NCBI RefSeq assembly: GCF_030272615.1
Contig: NC_081406.1
Location: 168,350,361-168,414,360, forward strand
Origin: Cryptomeria japonica
Taxonomy: Eukaryota; Streptophyta; Pinopsida; Cupressales; Cupressaceae
Length of the DNA stretch: 64,000 nucleotides
Direction: 5' to 3'
The translations under genes were made by a program, and so were the position numbers. How positions within the stretch are numbered: the first letter of the stretch is position 1; the number at the start of each line of letters is the position of its first letter. Shown here in pieces: positions 10,459 through 22,048 of this stretch. The notes under the pieces were generated by a model. It did no database searches, was not told the DNA's origin, and worked only from the letters and a program-made list of their open reading frames with translations.

Positions 10459-13400
10459 ATGAAACTTATATCCTGGAATGTTAGGGGATTAAATGCCCCT
10501 AACAAGAGACGCTTGATTAAATCACAATTGGATTTAATCAAGTGTGATTTGGTTATGCTTCAGGAAACAAAATTGTTTGATGAATTTGCCAGTGTCCTTT
10601 TTACATCTTGGAAAAAATGGAACTTTCTCTCTTGCCCTTCTGATGGTGCTTCTGGAGGGTTAGCTTTATTATGGAATGCTTATAATATAGAGGTACAATT
10701 GGTCTCTTCGGTAGTTCATTGGATGTTGTTCTTGGTTACTAGCAAGGTCTCTAAGGTTAAATTCTGGTTGTTTAATATTTATGCTCCCTCTGGGATTCAG
10801 GGTAAAAAGAAATTATGGAGGGACTTGAGTAGGGTGGCTTCTCCTTTGAGGTAGGGGTCTCTTGTTGTCTTTGGAGGGGACTTTAATGCAATTTTGGATT
10901 CTAGTGAGAAAAGTGGAGGGATTATCCCAAACAAAAGAATCATGGAGGATTTTGGGAATTTCGTCCTTCATATGGGTCTTTTTGATTGCAAGTCTCAGAA
11001 TGGGATTTTTACTTGGACAAATATGAGAAGGGATTTTTCATAAATAGCAGAAAGATTAGATCGGTTCCTACTCTCTGAAAAATTGGTTGCAGTCAGACCT
11101 TGAATTTTCTTCCTCCATCTTGCCTATGTCAGGTTCTGATCATTTTCTGATTTCTCTCTGTATCTTGGAGGATAAGGCTCCCTTTCGGTCTCCTTTTAAG
11201 TTTCAACCTATGTGGTTTAGAGATTCCTCCTTTTTACCTCTCCTAAGGAATTGGTGGGAATCTACTCCCTTCTGTGCAGGTTCTCGAATGTTCCAATTTG
11301 TTAATAAGATGAAGTTCTTAAAATTGAACATTAAAGAATGGAATAATTTACATTTTAAAAATATTTTTCATGAAAAATAGAGAATTTAGGATATGATAGA
11401 AACTCTTAATAAGCATGTTCTTGATCATGGTATGGTTTCCCTGGTTTTTGATGAGCTAAAATCTTTAAGGATAGAACTTGAAGAAATTCTAGCTAGAGAG
11501 GAGATTTTTTGGAGACAAAAATCTCGAGAGGTATGGTTGTCTGATGGGGATAGAAATACTAAGTTTTTTCACTCTTATACTAAATTAAAAAGGAGTAGGA
11601 ATAGGATCTCTTGTATAAAAGATTCTTCAGGAAACCTACTTACAGAGCCTGAGCAGATTGCTGCGGAGGCAGTAAGTTTCTTCAAAACTCTGTTATCTTT
11701 TGAAGGTGGCAATTTTCAAAATGATTTCATTTCTGGCATTCCATCTCTAGTGTCGCCTGAGGATAATAAGATATTGATGTCTCCTTTTTCCCTTGAAGAA
11801 GTTAGGCTAGAAATTTTTTCTATGCATCCTGATAAGGCCCCAGGTCTGGATGGGTTCACTCCTTTATTTTTTTAGAAGTGTTGGGATTTTGTGGGTAGAG
11901 ATCTGCTCCTCGTTCTTGAACAAAGTAGGAGAAATAGATCAATTTTGAAAGAACTTAATACCACGATGGTTTCTCTTATTCCTAAAAAGGAAATTGTTAA
12001 TTCTTTTGCTGATTTTCATCCTATCGCTTTGTGTAATACCTTATATAAGATTTTCACCAAAGCAATATCCATTCGGCTATCCAAAATCCTCCCTAAACTC
12101 ATTTCAGTAGAACAAGGTGGTTTTGTACCAAATAGGGAGACACCTGAGGGAGCTATTGTAGCTCATGAAGTTTTACATTCTATCTCCCTTTAGAGATCCC
12201 TGACCATGATTTTAAAACTTGATATGATTAAGGCCTATGATAGAGTAGAATGGAGGGCTTTAGGTCTTGTTTTGGAAAGGTTAGGCTTTTCCAGGGCTTG
12301 GATTAAATGGATTATGGCTTGTATTTCATCTGCAAGGTTTTTGATTATAATTAATGGTTCCCCCTATGGTTTTTTTTCCTCCTCTAGAAGTTTAAGACAA
12401 GGAGATCCTCTTTCCCCATTTCTATTTATTCTTTTAGCAGAGTCTTCTAGTTGGGCTATTAAGGCTACGAAATTGAAAGACCTTTAGCTTGGGGTGAAAA
12501 TCCTGGGAGTACCAGGATCTATATCACACTGCTTGTTTGCAGATGATACCTTGTTATTTGGTCAAGCTTCAATGCAGGAAGCTTTGGTCATGAACAAAGT
12601 TATTCAGAATTATGCCTCCTTTGCAGGTTAGAAAATAAACTCTGAGAAGTCAAAAATCTTCTTTCTTCACACCCCGCAATTAATCCAAACTAGACTGTTG
12701 GCTTTTTGGGGTTTTGAGTCCAGCTCACTTCTATGTACTTATCTAGGTATACCCTTCTTTATCAAAAAGGATAATTCTAGCTTTTGGGATAAAATCATTT
12801 CGGCCATCTCTAAGAGAATCCTTTCCTAGAATCATAGGTGGTTGAATCTAGTTGGAAAAATTGTTCTCATTAAATCTATGCTGAATGCAATTCCTATTTA
12901 TCTTATGTCAATATTAAGATCTCCAAAGGATGTGTTGGTAAGTTTACATGATACTCTAAGGTCTTTTCTCTGGAGTAGCAATAAAGATGGGAGGAAAAAA
13001 CTTTCTCTTGTGGCATGGGATAAAGTTTGCTTATCGAAGGACCTAGGGGGTACTGGTATCAGAAATATGGAAAAACAAAATTTAGCCTTGGGGGCAAAAT
13101 TGGTTTGGAATTTGTATGAGAAGTTCGATTCTTTATGGACTTAGATTATGTTTGCTAAATATCTTAATAATGGACCCAGGGAGTATATTTTCCAGATTTC
13201 CAATCTACCTTTAGGTTCTGCTATGTGGAACTTCATATGTAAATGTAGATCTGTTATTTTGCCTAATCTCTCCTAGGTTGTACATAAAGGCACTAAGATC
13301 AGATTTTGGGATGAAAGTTGGAATGGTCACCCTCCATTACGAAGTCTAAGGAATTGGTCCCCCCTGATATCCATTCTTTCTTCCCTTTGGGGTACCTCGG

Positions 13401-14704
13401 TGGCAGATTACTTTAACATTATTTATAGTGGAAGTATGAGATTGGCTAAATGGAAGCCAATTGACTTTTTGGTTATTGATCATGATTTGAAATTGCAGTA
13501 TACCAAGGTCCTCAGTGAGAGGGTGGTTATCCTTTTTGATGTTGAGGATGATTTGGTTTGGAATAAGAATATTTCTGGCAAATATACGGTGAGGGATGGT
13601 TATAATTCCATCATGAAGGATAATGACCACCCTGCTTGGCCATATAAACTTTTTTGGCATTTAGCCTGTTTGCCAAAAGCTGGTGCTTTTGCTTGGCTGG
13701 AAATTCAAGATAATGTTCTCACAGGCATGAGATTGGATAGGTTGGGTATCATGGTTGCTTTCACATGTGTGTTTTGTAATAAACACCTAGAATCCTCTTC
13801 TCATCTCTTTTTACATTGTGACTTTGCATATCAATGTTGGCAGTGGTTGTTTGATAAATTGAATTTGACATTTGTTATGGGAAATGACTTGATTACCTTC
13901 TTTAGTTCTTGGCCAATTTTTTTTACTTCACCCTTTTATGCGTGTTTATGGATTATTTCTCCATCTATTTTAATATGGAATATTTGGTTAGAGCGTAATA
14001 ATAGGATCTTTAGAAATACTAGCTCTTCTCTCCCTGCGATTCTACTAAAGATTGAATCGTCCATTTCTGAGGTTGCCTTGTTGCATATATGTAGGAACTT
14101 GGATAATCTCACTTCTTTTTCTCATTGGGATAGTAGGGTGACTAGAGTTTGGAGCATACTATCTGCTCTTCCTTCCCATGGTTCGATTTTGAGAAAAGGT
14201 GTTGTTTCAAATAAAAGAAAGTTGGCATCTTGGAAACCACCTCCTCTTGGTAAGTTCAAATTGAATTTTGAAGGTGCCTCTCATGGAAATACGGGTTTAG
14301 CTGGGGTAGGTATGGTGACTTTTGACCATCACACTCATATTGTTCATGCTAGGTGTCATACAATTGGTATTCAGTCTAATAATTTTGCTAAATTTAAGGC
14401 TTTGTCTTTGGGTCTGGAATTGGCTATTTCCCTTGGTATTAAAGACCTCATTATTGAAGGGGATTCATTGGTGATCATTCAGAGTGTGTTAAAAAAGAAA
14501 TCTCCTTGTTGGCAATTGCAATATCTTCTTGATCTTATCCTTCAGCAATTGGAATCCTTTGATTCTTTCTTCATTACTCCTTGTTATAGAGAAATTAATC
14601 GAGTAGCAGATTTTTTAGCTAATCTTGCTATTGATAGTAATGCTATTCTTCAAGATATAAGTTTTGTTGAAATTCCTTTTTCAGTTTTGGAATTCTTGCA
14701 ATAA
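10459..14704 (+). pseudogene. LINE ORF2: endonuclease, reverse transcriptase, RNase H (broken)
   Basis: Domains in order: an APE-type endonuclease opening MKLISWNVRGLNAPNKRR, with LQETKL, GDFNAIL (about 10878) and SGSDHFLISL (about 11115); reverse transcriptase with FHPIALCNTLYKIFTKAI, KLDMIKAYDRVEW, GSPYGFF, RQGDPLSPFLF and the catalytic FADD at 12537-12548; a zf-RVT-like zinc-binding segment (CVFCNKHLESSSHLFLHC, about 13768-13821); and a C-terminal RNase H (14220-14702). A one-base deletion near 11075 shifts the frame, and about ten in-frame stops interrupt it (for example 10852, 11041, 11873, 12191, 12485, 12629, 12827, 13142, 13275). RNase H shows NFEGAS where NFDGAS is usual and AKFKAL where AEFxAL is usual, so two catalytic residues look lost. 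Identity certain; activity absent. Confidence 0.93.
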
Positions 14705-14762
14705 TCTTGTGGTCTTTTTGTCTCGGACTTTTGTAAATTTTCCTTCTATTGCCAGTCCGGAT

Positions 14763-15590
14763 AGGCATTATTATTGTTTATGCACAGCTGGTAATCTGAT
14801 TCTGTATGTGAATTGTCAGATGCATAGTTTGGTTGCGAGCTGTCATAAGCTTTAAGGGTGACTATCTTTATTGGCTCTAGTTCATTATTCTTATCTTTAA
14901 AAAATCTTTTGAAAGTATCGACATTCTTTGCCCATATGTTTTTTGATTAAATGTGATAGGCCATGGCTTTCTATGTAATGATTATTGCCATTTTGATTAT
15001 CGGCTTCAGGGGAGATTGTACAGTACCTCTCACAAAGGTGATTGTGTGGTTCAATCATTATTGGCTTTTTTGTGGTTCACTTGCTATACATCTCTTTAAA
15101 TGATTATTTGGAAATGTGTTTTTTACACATAAGCAGATCATGCATTATTATAATAAGTGTTTATGCTTAGCTGGTAATCTATCTCTATATGTGGTAATTG
15201 TTGCCATATACATAGTGTGGTTGCAAGCTGGCATAATCATTATGGGAGGCTATGTTTATTGGTTTTATTTCATTCTTTTTATCTCCAAAATGCCTTGAGA
15301 GTGGTGGCATGCTTTGTCATTTTTGAGGTTGTTCTCATACGTGGGATATGGAGTACATGTTTTGATTAATTGTGACGTGCCTTGGCTTTCAATATAATGA
15401 TTACTGCTGTACTGTATTATTAGCTTCAGTGGAGATAGTATGGTACTTCTCACAGAGGCGATTATGAGGTTTAATGATTTTGTGGCTCACTCGAGATGCA
15501 TCTCTTAAAATGATTTTTTGGAGACTTGTTTTTTCACATGAGCGGATCATTCATTATTATGAAAGGTGGATAAATTATTATAGGCTTTTT
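14763..15590 (+). repeat. Tandem repeat of about 0.4 kb in the LINE 3' region
   Basis: Two diverged copies. Unit A (from about 14763) and unit B (from about 15139) share TTTATGC(A/T)(C/T)AGCTGGTAATCT, then GGTTGC(G/A)AGCTG(T/G)CATAA, TGTGA(T/C)(A/G)(G/T)GCC(A/T)TGGCTTTC, CTTCAG(G/T)GGAGAT, and CA(C/G)A(A/G)AGGCGATT-like boxes in the same order. The start of a third unit is visible near 15545 (CATTCATTATTATGAAAGG). Unit length is about 380-400 bases. Confidence 0.7.
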
Positions 15591-15794
15591 TATTTATTTG
15601 ATCGATCATGATGCATTTCTCGGCATGTTTTTTCTTGGCTTCTCACACGGATGACATTCATTATGGTGTATGGTGACCATTTAATTTAGTTTTCTTTCGG
15701 CTATATATTAACTCTAGTGTAGATTGCCTTTGTTTATCTGCATCGATGGTATCTTAAGGAATTCTTCTCTCTGAGGGAAAGGTAACTATTCCTC

Positions 15795-16445
15795 ATGTCT
15801 TTTATTCTTCTGACTTATCATGTTTTAGTATCTACTCCTGAGGAAGACATTGTTGACAATTATGGTTGTGTTTCTGAAAAGCTTGGGAGAGTTTTTGTTT
15901 TGCATAATCTAGAGTTGGAGTCTGAAATCCGTAGGGTGGTGGGTAATCGTTGGTTGCTCTCTCCTTCTTTTATCTCTTTTTCAGAAGTTTTGTCTCATTT
16001 TTTTACTATATGTTATGATCTTCTGTGGGATAAGACTCTGGTCTAGCTTATTGCATCAAAATTTGTGGTACCTCCAATGCTTGATATGCATCACCTTGGG
16101 TCAGCTTTGGATAGTTATATTTTTGATATGGGTACTCTTCGTTATGGGGGCTTTCTTTTTGTTCAAAATCTTTTGGAAGATGGGCACTATGGACATTTTC
16201 TCTTTGAAATTAGAATGGGCCTGATCTGTGACACTATTGATGAAGCTTTAAAATCTGTGGAAAGTTTGTCTGGTTTTATACCTCCCTAGGTTTTGGTCAG
16301 AGCACGGGAAGTGTTAGTTGGTCTTCATTCTCTAATTAATTTCTATTTTGTTTCATTTGCAACTCCTCTCCCTGTGATCCCTATACAGTCACTGGTTCCT
16401 CAAGATGTCCTACCTTCTCCTCCGGAGGAAAGCTCGAGTAATTAG
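15795..16445 (+). pseudogene. Extra ORF in the LINE 3' region
   Basis: One frame downstream of ORF2 and of the tandem repeats reads like protein for about 215 codons: VSTPEEDIVDNYGCVSEKLG, LESEIRRVVGNRWLLSPSF, DMHHLGSALDSYIFDMGTLR, DTIDEALKSVESLSGF, ending in a proline- and serine-rich LPSPPEESSSN. Two TAG stops (16044, 16287) interrupt it before a final TAG near 16443. No family was recognised. L1 elements normally end after ORF2 with a short 3' untranslated region, so this may be an acquired gene, a relocated ORF, or non-coding sequence open by chance. Confidence 0.4.
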
Positions 16446-17049
16446 TTTTTGGACTAACTGTTCCCACCTTTTGCAGATATCTCATATTTTTTTGCAGGCT
16501 GTTTATGAGATGGATTTTGGATAGTTCTCATTTTCTCAATTCTATGGAGTTGGAGATTTCTGGTCTATTCCAGTATCGATCCTCCTTGGTTTCACTTCTT
16601 GGTATCTCGACATGCTCCTCTACATTTTATATCTTGCTGCTGTTATCAGTTGATGGGCTCTTGGTTCTTCTTGTTGTAAACTTTATGGCAATTTAGCCCC
16701 GCTTTTTGTAACCAATTGAGTTTTTTTAATCGGTTGAGATATATGCCCTATGGGGTCTCTGTACATAGGGAATCTATATGGGTATGGGTGAGATTTCGGG
16801 TCATCAGGATCCTCCTATTTTGTAAGGGTAGTATAGTTTCTTTTCTCAAGGCAACAACCGAAGGTTTTCTTGCGGGTTCTTTCCTACCGATATGCCTTTT
16901 TTGAACCTATTGTATAATCATTTTAAAAATAATATAATAAAGTTTAGTGGCTATGCCACTTTTATTGAAAAAAAAAAACAATATATATGAATGCATGTGT
17001 ATGTATGTGAATTATATTTCTCACTTGATTTAGTTAATTTGGTTTGCAG

Positions 17050-18486
17050 GATATGTGTATGTTGTTGTTGAACTTGAGGAGAATGAAAAGGAGATAAAGT
17101 ATTGTTTGTGTAATGTCCCCACTCGAAATAGAATTTAATAATAAATGATAATAATAAAATTAAAACATTAAATATTAATTAAAATATAAAATAATGTAAT
17201 TAAATATGATTAATTAAAAAATAATTAAGTTAATGAAAAGTCAAAAGACATGAAAGGAAAAGTTGTGACTCCCTCAACAATGAGATATAAAAGGGAGAAG
17301 AGAACCTCATTTGAGGGGGAGGATAAATTGGAAATGAGAAGTGCAGATCTGATTTAAATAATAAGTGCAGATCTGATTACGAAAGGTTGTGTTCCTTTCA
17401 AAGGGTAGAAATAATGAAGAGTTGCACTCTTTCAAAGGGTGCTAATGGTGAAAGGGTATGTCTCTTTCCAAAGGGCATACATGATGAAGAGGTGTGACCT
17501 CTCCCTCAAATTGAGAGATATAAAGGTAAGGAATCAAAAGCATCTAGTGACATCACCATTGATCAGATCAGATCAGAATTGTTATCAAGTTATAGGCAGT
17601 AACATCCTTGTTCTTGGTGGTATGCATGGGGATATGCTTAATAAGTATGCTTAGTATATGAAGCTTGATAAAGTTGTTATGCAAAATCTAGTAATAATAT
17701 TATTATAAACTACAATATGTATGACAATCATACTTAATATCATATATATTCATAATACATGAGAAGTTAGTGTACTTATAGCCTAAATCATGTTATTACT
17801 CAGTATTTAAGAAGATGGGGATGAGATGTTCCAAAGAGGGGCAGTCTAAATCCAAGCAATAGGTTAAGTCCCAAGATAGGGTGGGGATCAACGACCCATA
17901 AGCCTTGAGGGTATAGACCCAAGATAGGTAAGGGCTTGGATTTGTAAACTTTGAGGGAACCCATTATAGTTGGTCTCTAAGCACTTAAGTAACATACGCA
18001 AACCTTTCTCCCTTAAAATTGAAGTAGTAGAAGGGTTTGATATCTATATTAATAATGGTATTAATCATCTAATGAGGAAAATAGATAAGAACTCGTTAAT
18101 AACTAATTGAAGAATATCAATCAATTTTAATATATTGAAATAGATTTGGTAGGGGACATTACAGTTTGGTTCGATTTGTAGAGCCAAAACATAAGTTAAT
18201 TCATTCTTGAGTAGATGATGATGGTTATGAGTATCCAATAGGTTTTGTGGTGGTTGTTGGCACCTAGATACACAAATATCTAATAAGAAAGAATGGTTTT
18301 CCTATATTTGAAGATTATGAATCACATAAAAATATTATACAAGTTACTTGCATTTGGTAGTGGCAAAAAATAGAAAACTAGATAGATATCAAGGGAGACC
18401 TACTAATAAAAAGTCATTGAAATTCTCTAGGAAGACTTTGCAAAAGAGATAGGATGTAGATGGTACAATGGAAAGATTAAATATAG
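17050..18486 (+). pseudogene. Unrecognised gene family, copy 1, 3' exon
   Basis: Exon beginning after the acceptor TTTGCAG (17049). Joined to the exon ending at 10255 it reads EG then YVYVVVELEENEKEIKYC in a phase-1 intron context. A solo LTR (17109-18163, target duplication GTTTG) splits it. After the insertion it continues VRFVEPKHKLIHS, VDDDGYEYPIGFVVVVGT and FPIFEDYESHKNIIQV up to a donor-like ATATAG then GTAAGTATT (about 18487). Stops (TGA, TAG) interrupt it. The same exon, in the same phase, occurs in copy 2 at 48491 (GHVYTIIPNK ... IEYPIGSIVVMGIW), which is the main support for calling this coding. Confidence 0.55.
17109..18163 (+). mobile_element. Solo LTR (1,055 bp)
   Basis: Begins TGTAATGTCCCC and ends with its exact inverse GGGGACATTACA, flanked by the 5-base target duplication GTTTG (17104-17108 and 18164-18168). 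A TATA-like TATAAAA lies at 17286-17292 on the plus strand. There is no internal region or second LTR, so this is most likely a solo LTR left by recombination. Long terminal inverted repeats are absent, which argues against a DNA transposon. Confidence 0.8.
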
Positions 18487-18556
18487 GTAAGTATTAGGTT
18501 TTATATTTTTAATTTCTAGTTAATATATAGTTAAAATTGATTTGTTGTAATTTTGT

Positions 18557-19097
18557 ACCCTTAATCCATCCTCTTAGTACCCCTTAAGTCATCCTCTTTT
18601 CCCCCCTCAACACATACTATTACCTATCCTTAAGACATATCCCCTTAAGGGCCATCCTCTTGAAACACCTTAAATTAGATCCTCTTAAGTCCCTTTAAGA
18701 CATACTATTATTACCTACCCTTAATCCATATCCCCTTAAAGGACATCCTCTTACGACCCCTTAAGAAAAATCCTCTTAGGTCCCCTTAACACATACTCTT
18801 CCTCTTTTATTTTCTTAGGCATAATATCACCTACCCTTAAGCCATATCCCCTTAAGGGCCATCCTCTTACAACCCCTTAAGCTAGATCCTCTTACACCCC
18901 TTTAAGACACATTCTTTCTCTTTTCTCCCCTTAAGGCATACTATTACCTACCCTTAAGGCATATCCCCTTAAGGGTCATCCTCTTATGACCCCTTAAGCC
19001 AAATCCTCTTAGGTCCCCTTAAGCCATATTCTTCCTCTTTTCTCCCCTTAAGACATACTCTTACCTATCCTTAAGCCATTCCCCTTTAATTCATGAC
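18557..19097 (+). repeat. Minisatellite, about 117-bp unit, rich in CTTAAG
   Basis: Units start with ACCTA(C/T)CCTTAA at 18622, 18713, 18829, 18946 and 19063, giving periods of 91, 116, 117 and 117 bases, with a partial unit before. Inside each unit CCCCTTAAG-type blocks recur every 15-20 bases (CATATCCCCTTAAGGGCCAT, CCTCTTACGACCCCTTAAG, TCCTCTTAGGTCCCCTTAA), so the array has a nested structure. Confidence 0.85.
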
Positions 19098-20130
19098 ACA
19101 TACTTTATGCTGCATTTTAAGCAATCTTCTAATTATAGAGCTAATCTAATAATTTTTTTTTAGGTCTCCCAAGACTAGATGTCATCTATGACTACTATAG
19201 TTTTTGAGTTCAACTAGTGATAAAATAGCAAATAATTTTTTTAAAATGGTAAAATCAAATTGTCTAACTTTATTTAAATTGTAATTTTCTTTCATAATCT
19301 AGAGTTATGATAATTTACTTACATTCATTATTTTATGTCGGTTCCCTACAAGAAGATCTTGATGATTGTCTCTACTAATTTTAATACTCCAAATCTAGTT
19401 TCTAAACTACCAAAGTTTTTCAAAAATGGATAATATTGAGGGTCAAATCCTTCTTGCACACAAAAGTGTTCCCATTTTTTCAACAAAACATAACATGGTC
19501 CTTGATGTGTAGGACAAAAAATTTATAGTTGCATTTAGTATTTTGAAAAACCCTTTGGTAGAAAGATCGTTAAAAGTGAGTATTAGAAGTTGTATATTCT
19601 TCTATAACTTTTTTTCAAGTATTTCTTTTATGGTTTTTTGAAGCGGAGACATCTTGAAAATCAAATAGTTATTCATGCAGGTCACATAACTTGTACCAAA
19701 ATAATTTAAAATGCAATATTTTTTTAAAGTGTAAGGAATTAAGTGTACAACAATAATATATAATTTATTCAAATTTGGATAAATAGGCCAAAAGTTATTG
19801 AAAAAATGGTACACATGTCTCTAATAACTATGAAAACATTGGTAAAAGAAATTAAAATTTAACAGGTTAATGTTTTTCAAATCTAAAAAAAATTGTATGG
19901 TTAGAAAGATTAGAAGATGTGCAAAATTACGGTGGTAATTTTACAAATATCCATTTGATAACATGTAAACCTGTTGACATGGAAGTTGAGAAGCAAGAAT
20001 GGAAGGAAAAATCACTTGAAAAGGAAGGAAATGAAGCTCCCAAGCCTCATCTTTGTCATCCAAGCCTAATTACAAGCCTTAACACATATGTGTAATTTGA
20101 ATTATAAACTTGTGCACAATTTTAATTTAA
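19098..20130. other. Unassigned AT-rich sequence
   Basis: No coding region recognised. A pyrimidine tract ending in TTTTTTTTAG (about 19153-19163) could be a splice acceptor for a further copy 1 exon, but the sequence after it has no convincing frame. Confidence 0.35.
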
Positions 20131-20132
20131 AA

Positions 20133-20175
20133 AAACGTGTACATGTTTCTGGATGTAAAAAACATGTACGTGTTT
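20133..20175. repeat. Imperfect palindrome
   Basis: AAACGTGTACATGTTT (20133-20148) and AAACATGTACGTGTTT (20160-20175) form a 16-base inverted repeat with two mismatches around an 11-base loop. Related ACACGTATGGGTTT text recurs at about 20190 and 22470. It may be a small palindromic repeat or an eroded transposon end. Confidence 0.4.
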
Positions 20176-20213
20176 GTTTTACTAAAAAAATCACGTATGG
20201 GTTTGTTTGACAT

Positions 20214-20248
20214 AAATTCATACATATATATACACATGCATATATATG

Positions 20249-20279
<31 letters not shown>

Positions 20280-20370
20280 GTATAATATGTGTATGTATAT
20301 GTGTTTAATATATATGTATAATATGTGTATGTATATATGTATTATATATATGTATGTACATATGTATATT
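20214..20370. repeat. TA/TATG-rich microsatellite
   Basis: Alternating TATA, TATG and TGTA dinucleotide and tetranucleotide runs over about 150 bases. Open frames through it encode only I/Y/M repeats and are not genes. Confidence 0.85.
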
Positions 20371-20384
20371 TGAAAAAGGAATCT

Positions 20385-20578
20385 CTGTCTGTCTCTCTCT
20401 CTACCCCATCTCTCCCTCACCCTTCCCTCTTCCCTCTTCCCCTCCCTTCCCCATTCCTCTCTCTTTCTCTTTCTCTACCTCTCCTTCCCCCTCTCTGCCA
20501 GTCCTCTCACCCACCCACCACTCCCTCACTCTCCCTCTACCTCTCCCTCTCTCTCTCCCCCTCTTGCCCTCTCTCACC
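20385..20578. repeat. Pyrimidine (CT/CCT) tract
   Basis: Almost pure C and T on the plus strand for about 190 bases (CTCTCTCTACCCCATCTCTC and variants). A second such tract lies at 22049-22306. Open frames across it are low-complexity artefacts. Confidence 0.85.
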
Positions 20579-21490
20579 ATTGGAGCCATTGGTGTTAAAA
20601 TTGGTTTTATAGTTCCAGAGTGGATTGGAAAGCCAAATGTTAAAGCTCTCGAAAAGGTATATGGTAGCCAATGCAAAATAGAGCTTCCCAATACTATTAT
20701 AATTCTTCCTTTACACCTCGAGAAGGTGAAAGAGGTGAAGGACCATTTTTCTCACATTCATCAAGAAGTCATTTAGTTAATGTCCACAATTAAAAGAATC
20801 TCCGTTCATGAGGATAACCAAAATAAAAATCCCCAAGTGAATGTAGTCTCTATGTCCTAGGATATAACATTTAAGAATGTGAAGAATGAGGAAAGTAATT
20901 CATTAGTCTATTCCCTTAAGATGTAAAAATATTTTTGTGAAAGCAAGGTCTAAATTTGCCAGCTCACACAAGTAATGGAGATATCCAATTATGTGTTCCT
21001 AATGAAACCTTTATTCTTGGTGACCTTTCATTGAAAGAGTTATCTGAAGAGCTTCTACAAAGGTCAAATGTTCTTAGCATCCCAACCTTTCAGATCCTAG
21101 GATACCATTGGACTTGTTTTCAATGTATGAGTCTTTAGGAGCTCAAAAACTATCAAATTCAGTAAAGAAAAATGGAGGTATTTGTTTCAAGTGACAACTA
21201 TTTGCACAGGATTTAAAGAGGTGAGGGTCTATTTAGGAAAAGGTCTGTATATGATTATTGTTGTCCATATCTTGCACATCCATTCTTCAAATTGTGAGAG
21301 CTCTTTTGGAGTCTCTAGCTTATAAAGTCTCTAAACCCTTTGCAGTTATGTACACTCTTAAAATAAGAAAAAAATATGATGAGACACAACATATTAAAGT
21401 GGTTGCACACTCTAGTGTGTGTTGGAAAAAACACATCAAGAGGATCTTGATACAAAAATTTGGTCCACACAACCAAAAGGAAAAGATGTG
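20579..21490 (+). pseudogene. Coding-like remnants of unknown identity
   Basis: Between the two pyrimidine tracts the plus strand has several coding-like pieces in different frames: GAIGVKIGFIVPEWIGKPNV with KVKEVKDHFSHIHQEVI (20583-20775), SNGDIQLCVPNETFILGDLS with LKELSEELLQRSNVLSIPTF (20965-21100) and IRKKYDETQHIKVVAHSSVC with WKKHIKRILIQKFGPHNQKE (21361-21485). Composition looks protein-like rather than random, but stops and frame changes are frequent. I do not recognise the family; a retroelement remnant or a broken gene are equally possible. Confidence 0.3.
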
Positions 21491-22048
21491 ACCAATTATT
21501 GAATTTGCTAAGGTAGTTTGGAAAGGTCTATTATCAAAACATTCAAATATTTTGGTACGTTTATGTGAAACGTTAAAGCTTGGATGGATTGTAGGATTTG
21601 ATACTGATGTATTAAATGATATGCTCCAACATTAAAATATCCTAATTTTTAAAGAAGATGAGAGTTTCTTTTCATAATTTTTTCCAATTGAAGACACTCG
21701 TGGGCAATATCAACAAAGAATACATTAGGGATCAAGGAAAAAAAGGTTTGGGAAATAACCTGGGCAAGCTAGGTCACCATAGAGTTTTGGAATGTTAGTT
21801 GAACCAACTAAGTCTCATAGGGGATGTAGTTAAAGCCTTCATCTTATGAAGATGGTGGGGGATGCATGCCTTAAAATTCTCATTGTTTCAAAAGCTTTGG
21901 GTGTCAATGAAAGCTATCCAATGGTACCCTTGAACTAGAAAATTAGTTGGTGATGAAGTTTTAGAATTGGATAAATACTTAAAAATAGGTGGAACTACTA
22001 AGAAACCTCCTCCCATTGTTGACGGTGTAGAATTCTATTTGAGAAACG

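Larger units (their letters stand above)
10317..16976 (+). mobile_element. L1-type LINE in an intron of copy 1
   Basis: A 6.66-kb non-LTR retrotransposon bounded by the direct repeat AACAATATATA (10306-10316 and 16977-16987) and ending in a run of A after CACTTTTATTG. It holds the last codons of ORF1 (about 10330-10460, ending SLDIEKRGVLTSCQEQ and overlapping the ORF2 start), a broken ORF2, and an unusually long 2.3-kb tail with tandem repeats and another ORF. The 5' end lacks most of ORF1, so the copy is 5'-truncated. It lies between the donor at 10256 and the acceptor at 17049 of the surrounding gene-like sequence. Confidence 0.9.

Noticed and set aside
13346-13660. Minus-strand ORF of 104 codons
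   Set aside because: Antisense shadow of the LINE ORF2 region between reverse transcriptase and zf-RVT.
17109-18163. DNA transposon (12-base terminal inverted repeat TGTAATGTCCCC)
   Set aside because: TG...CA ends, a 5-base duplication and an internal TATA box fit a solo LTR better; no transposase is inside.
20401-20691. Arginine/glycine/glutamate-rich ORF on the minus strand
   Set aside because: Shadow of the CT-rich tract; low complexity with no domain.
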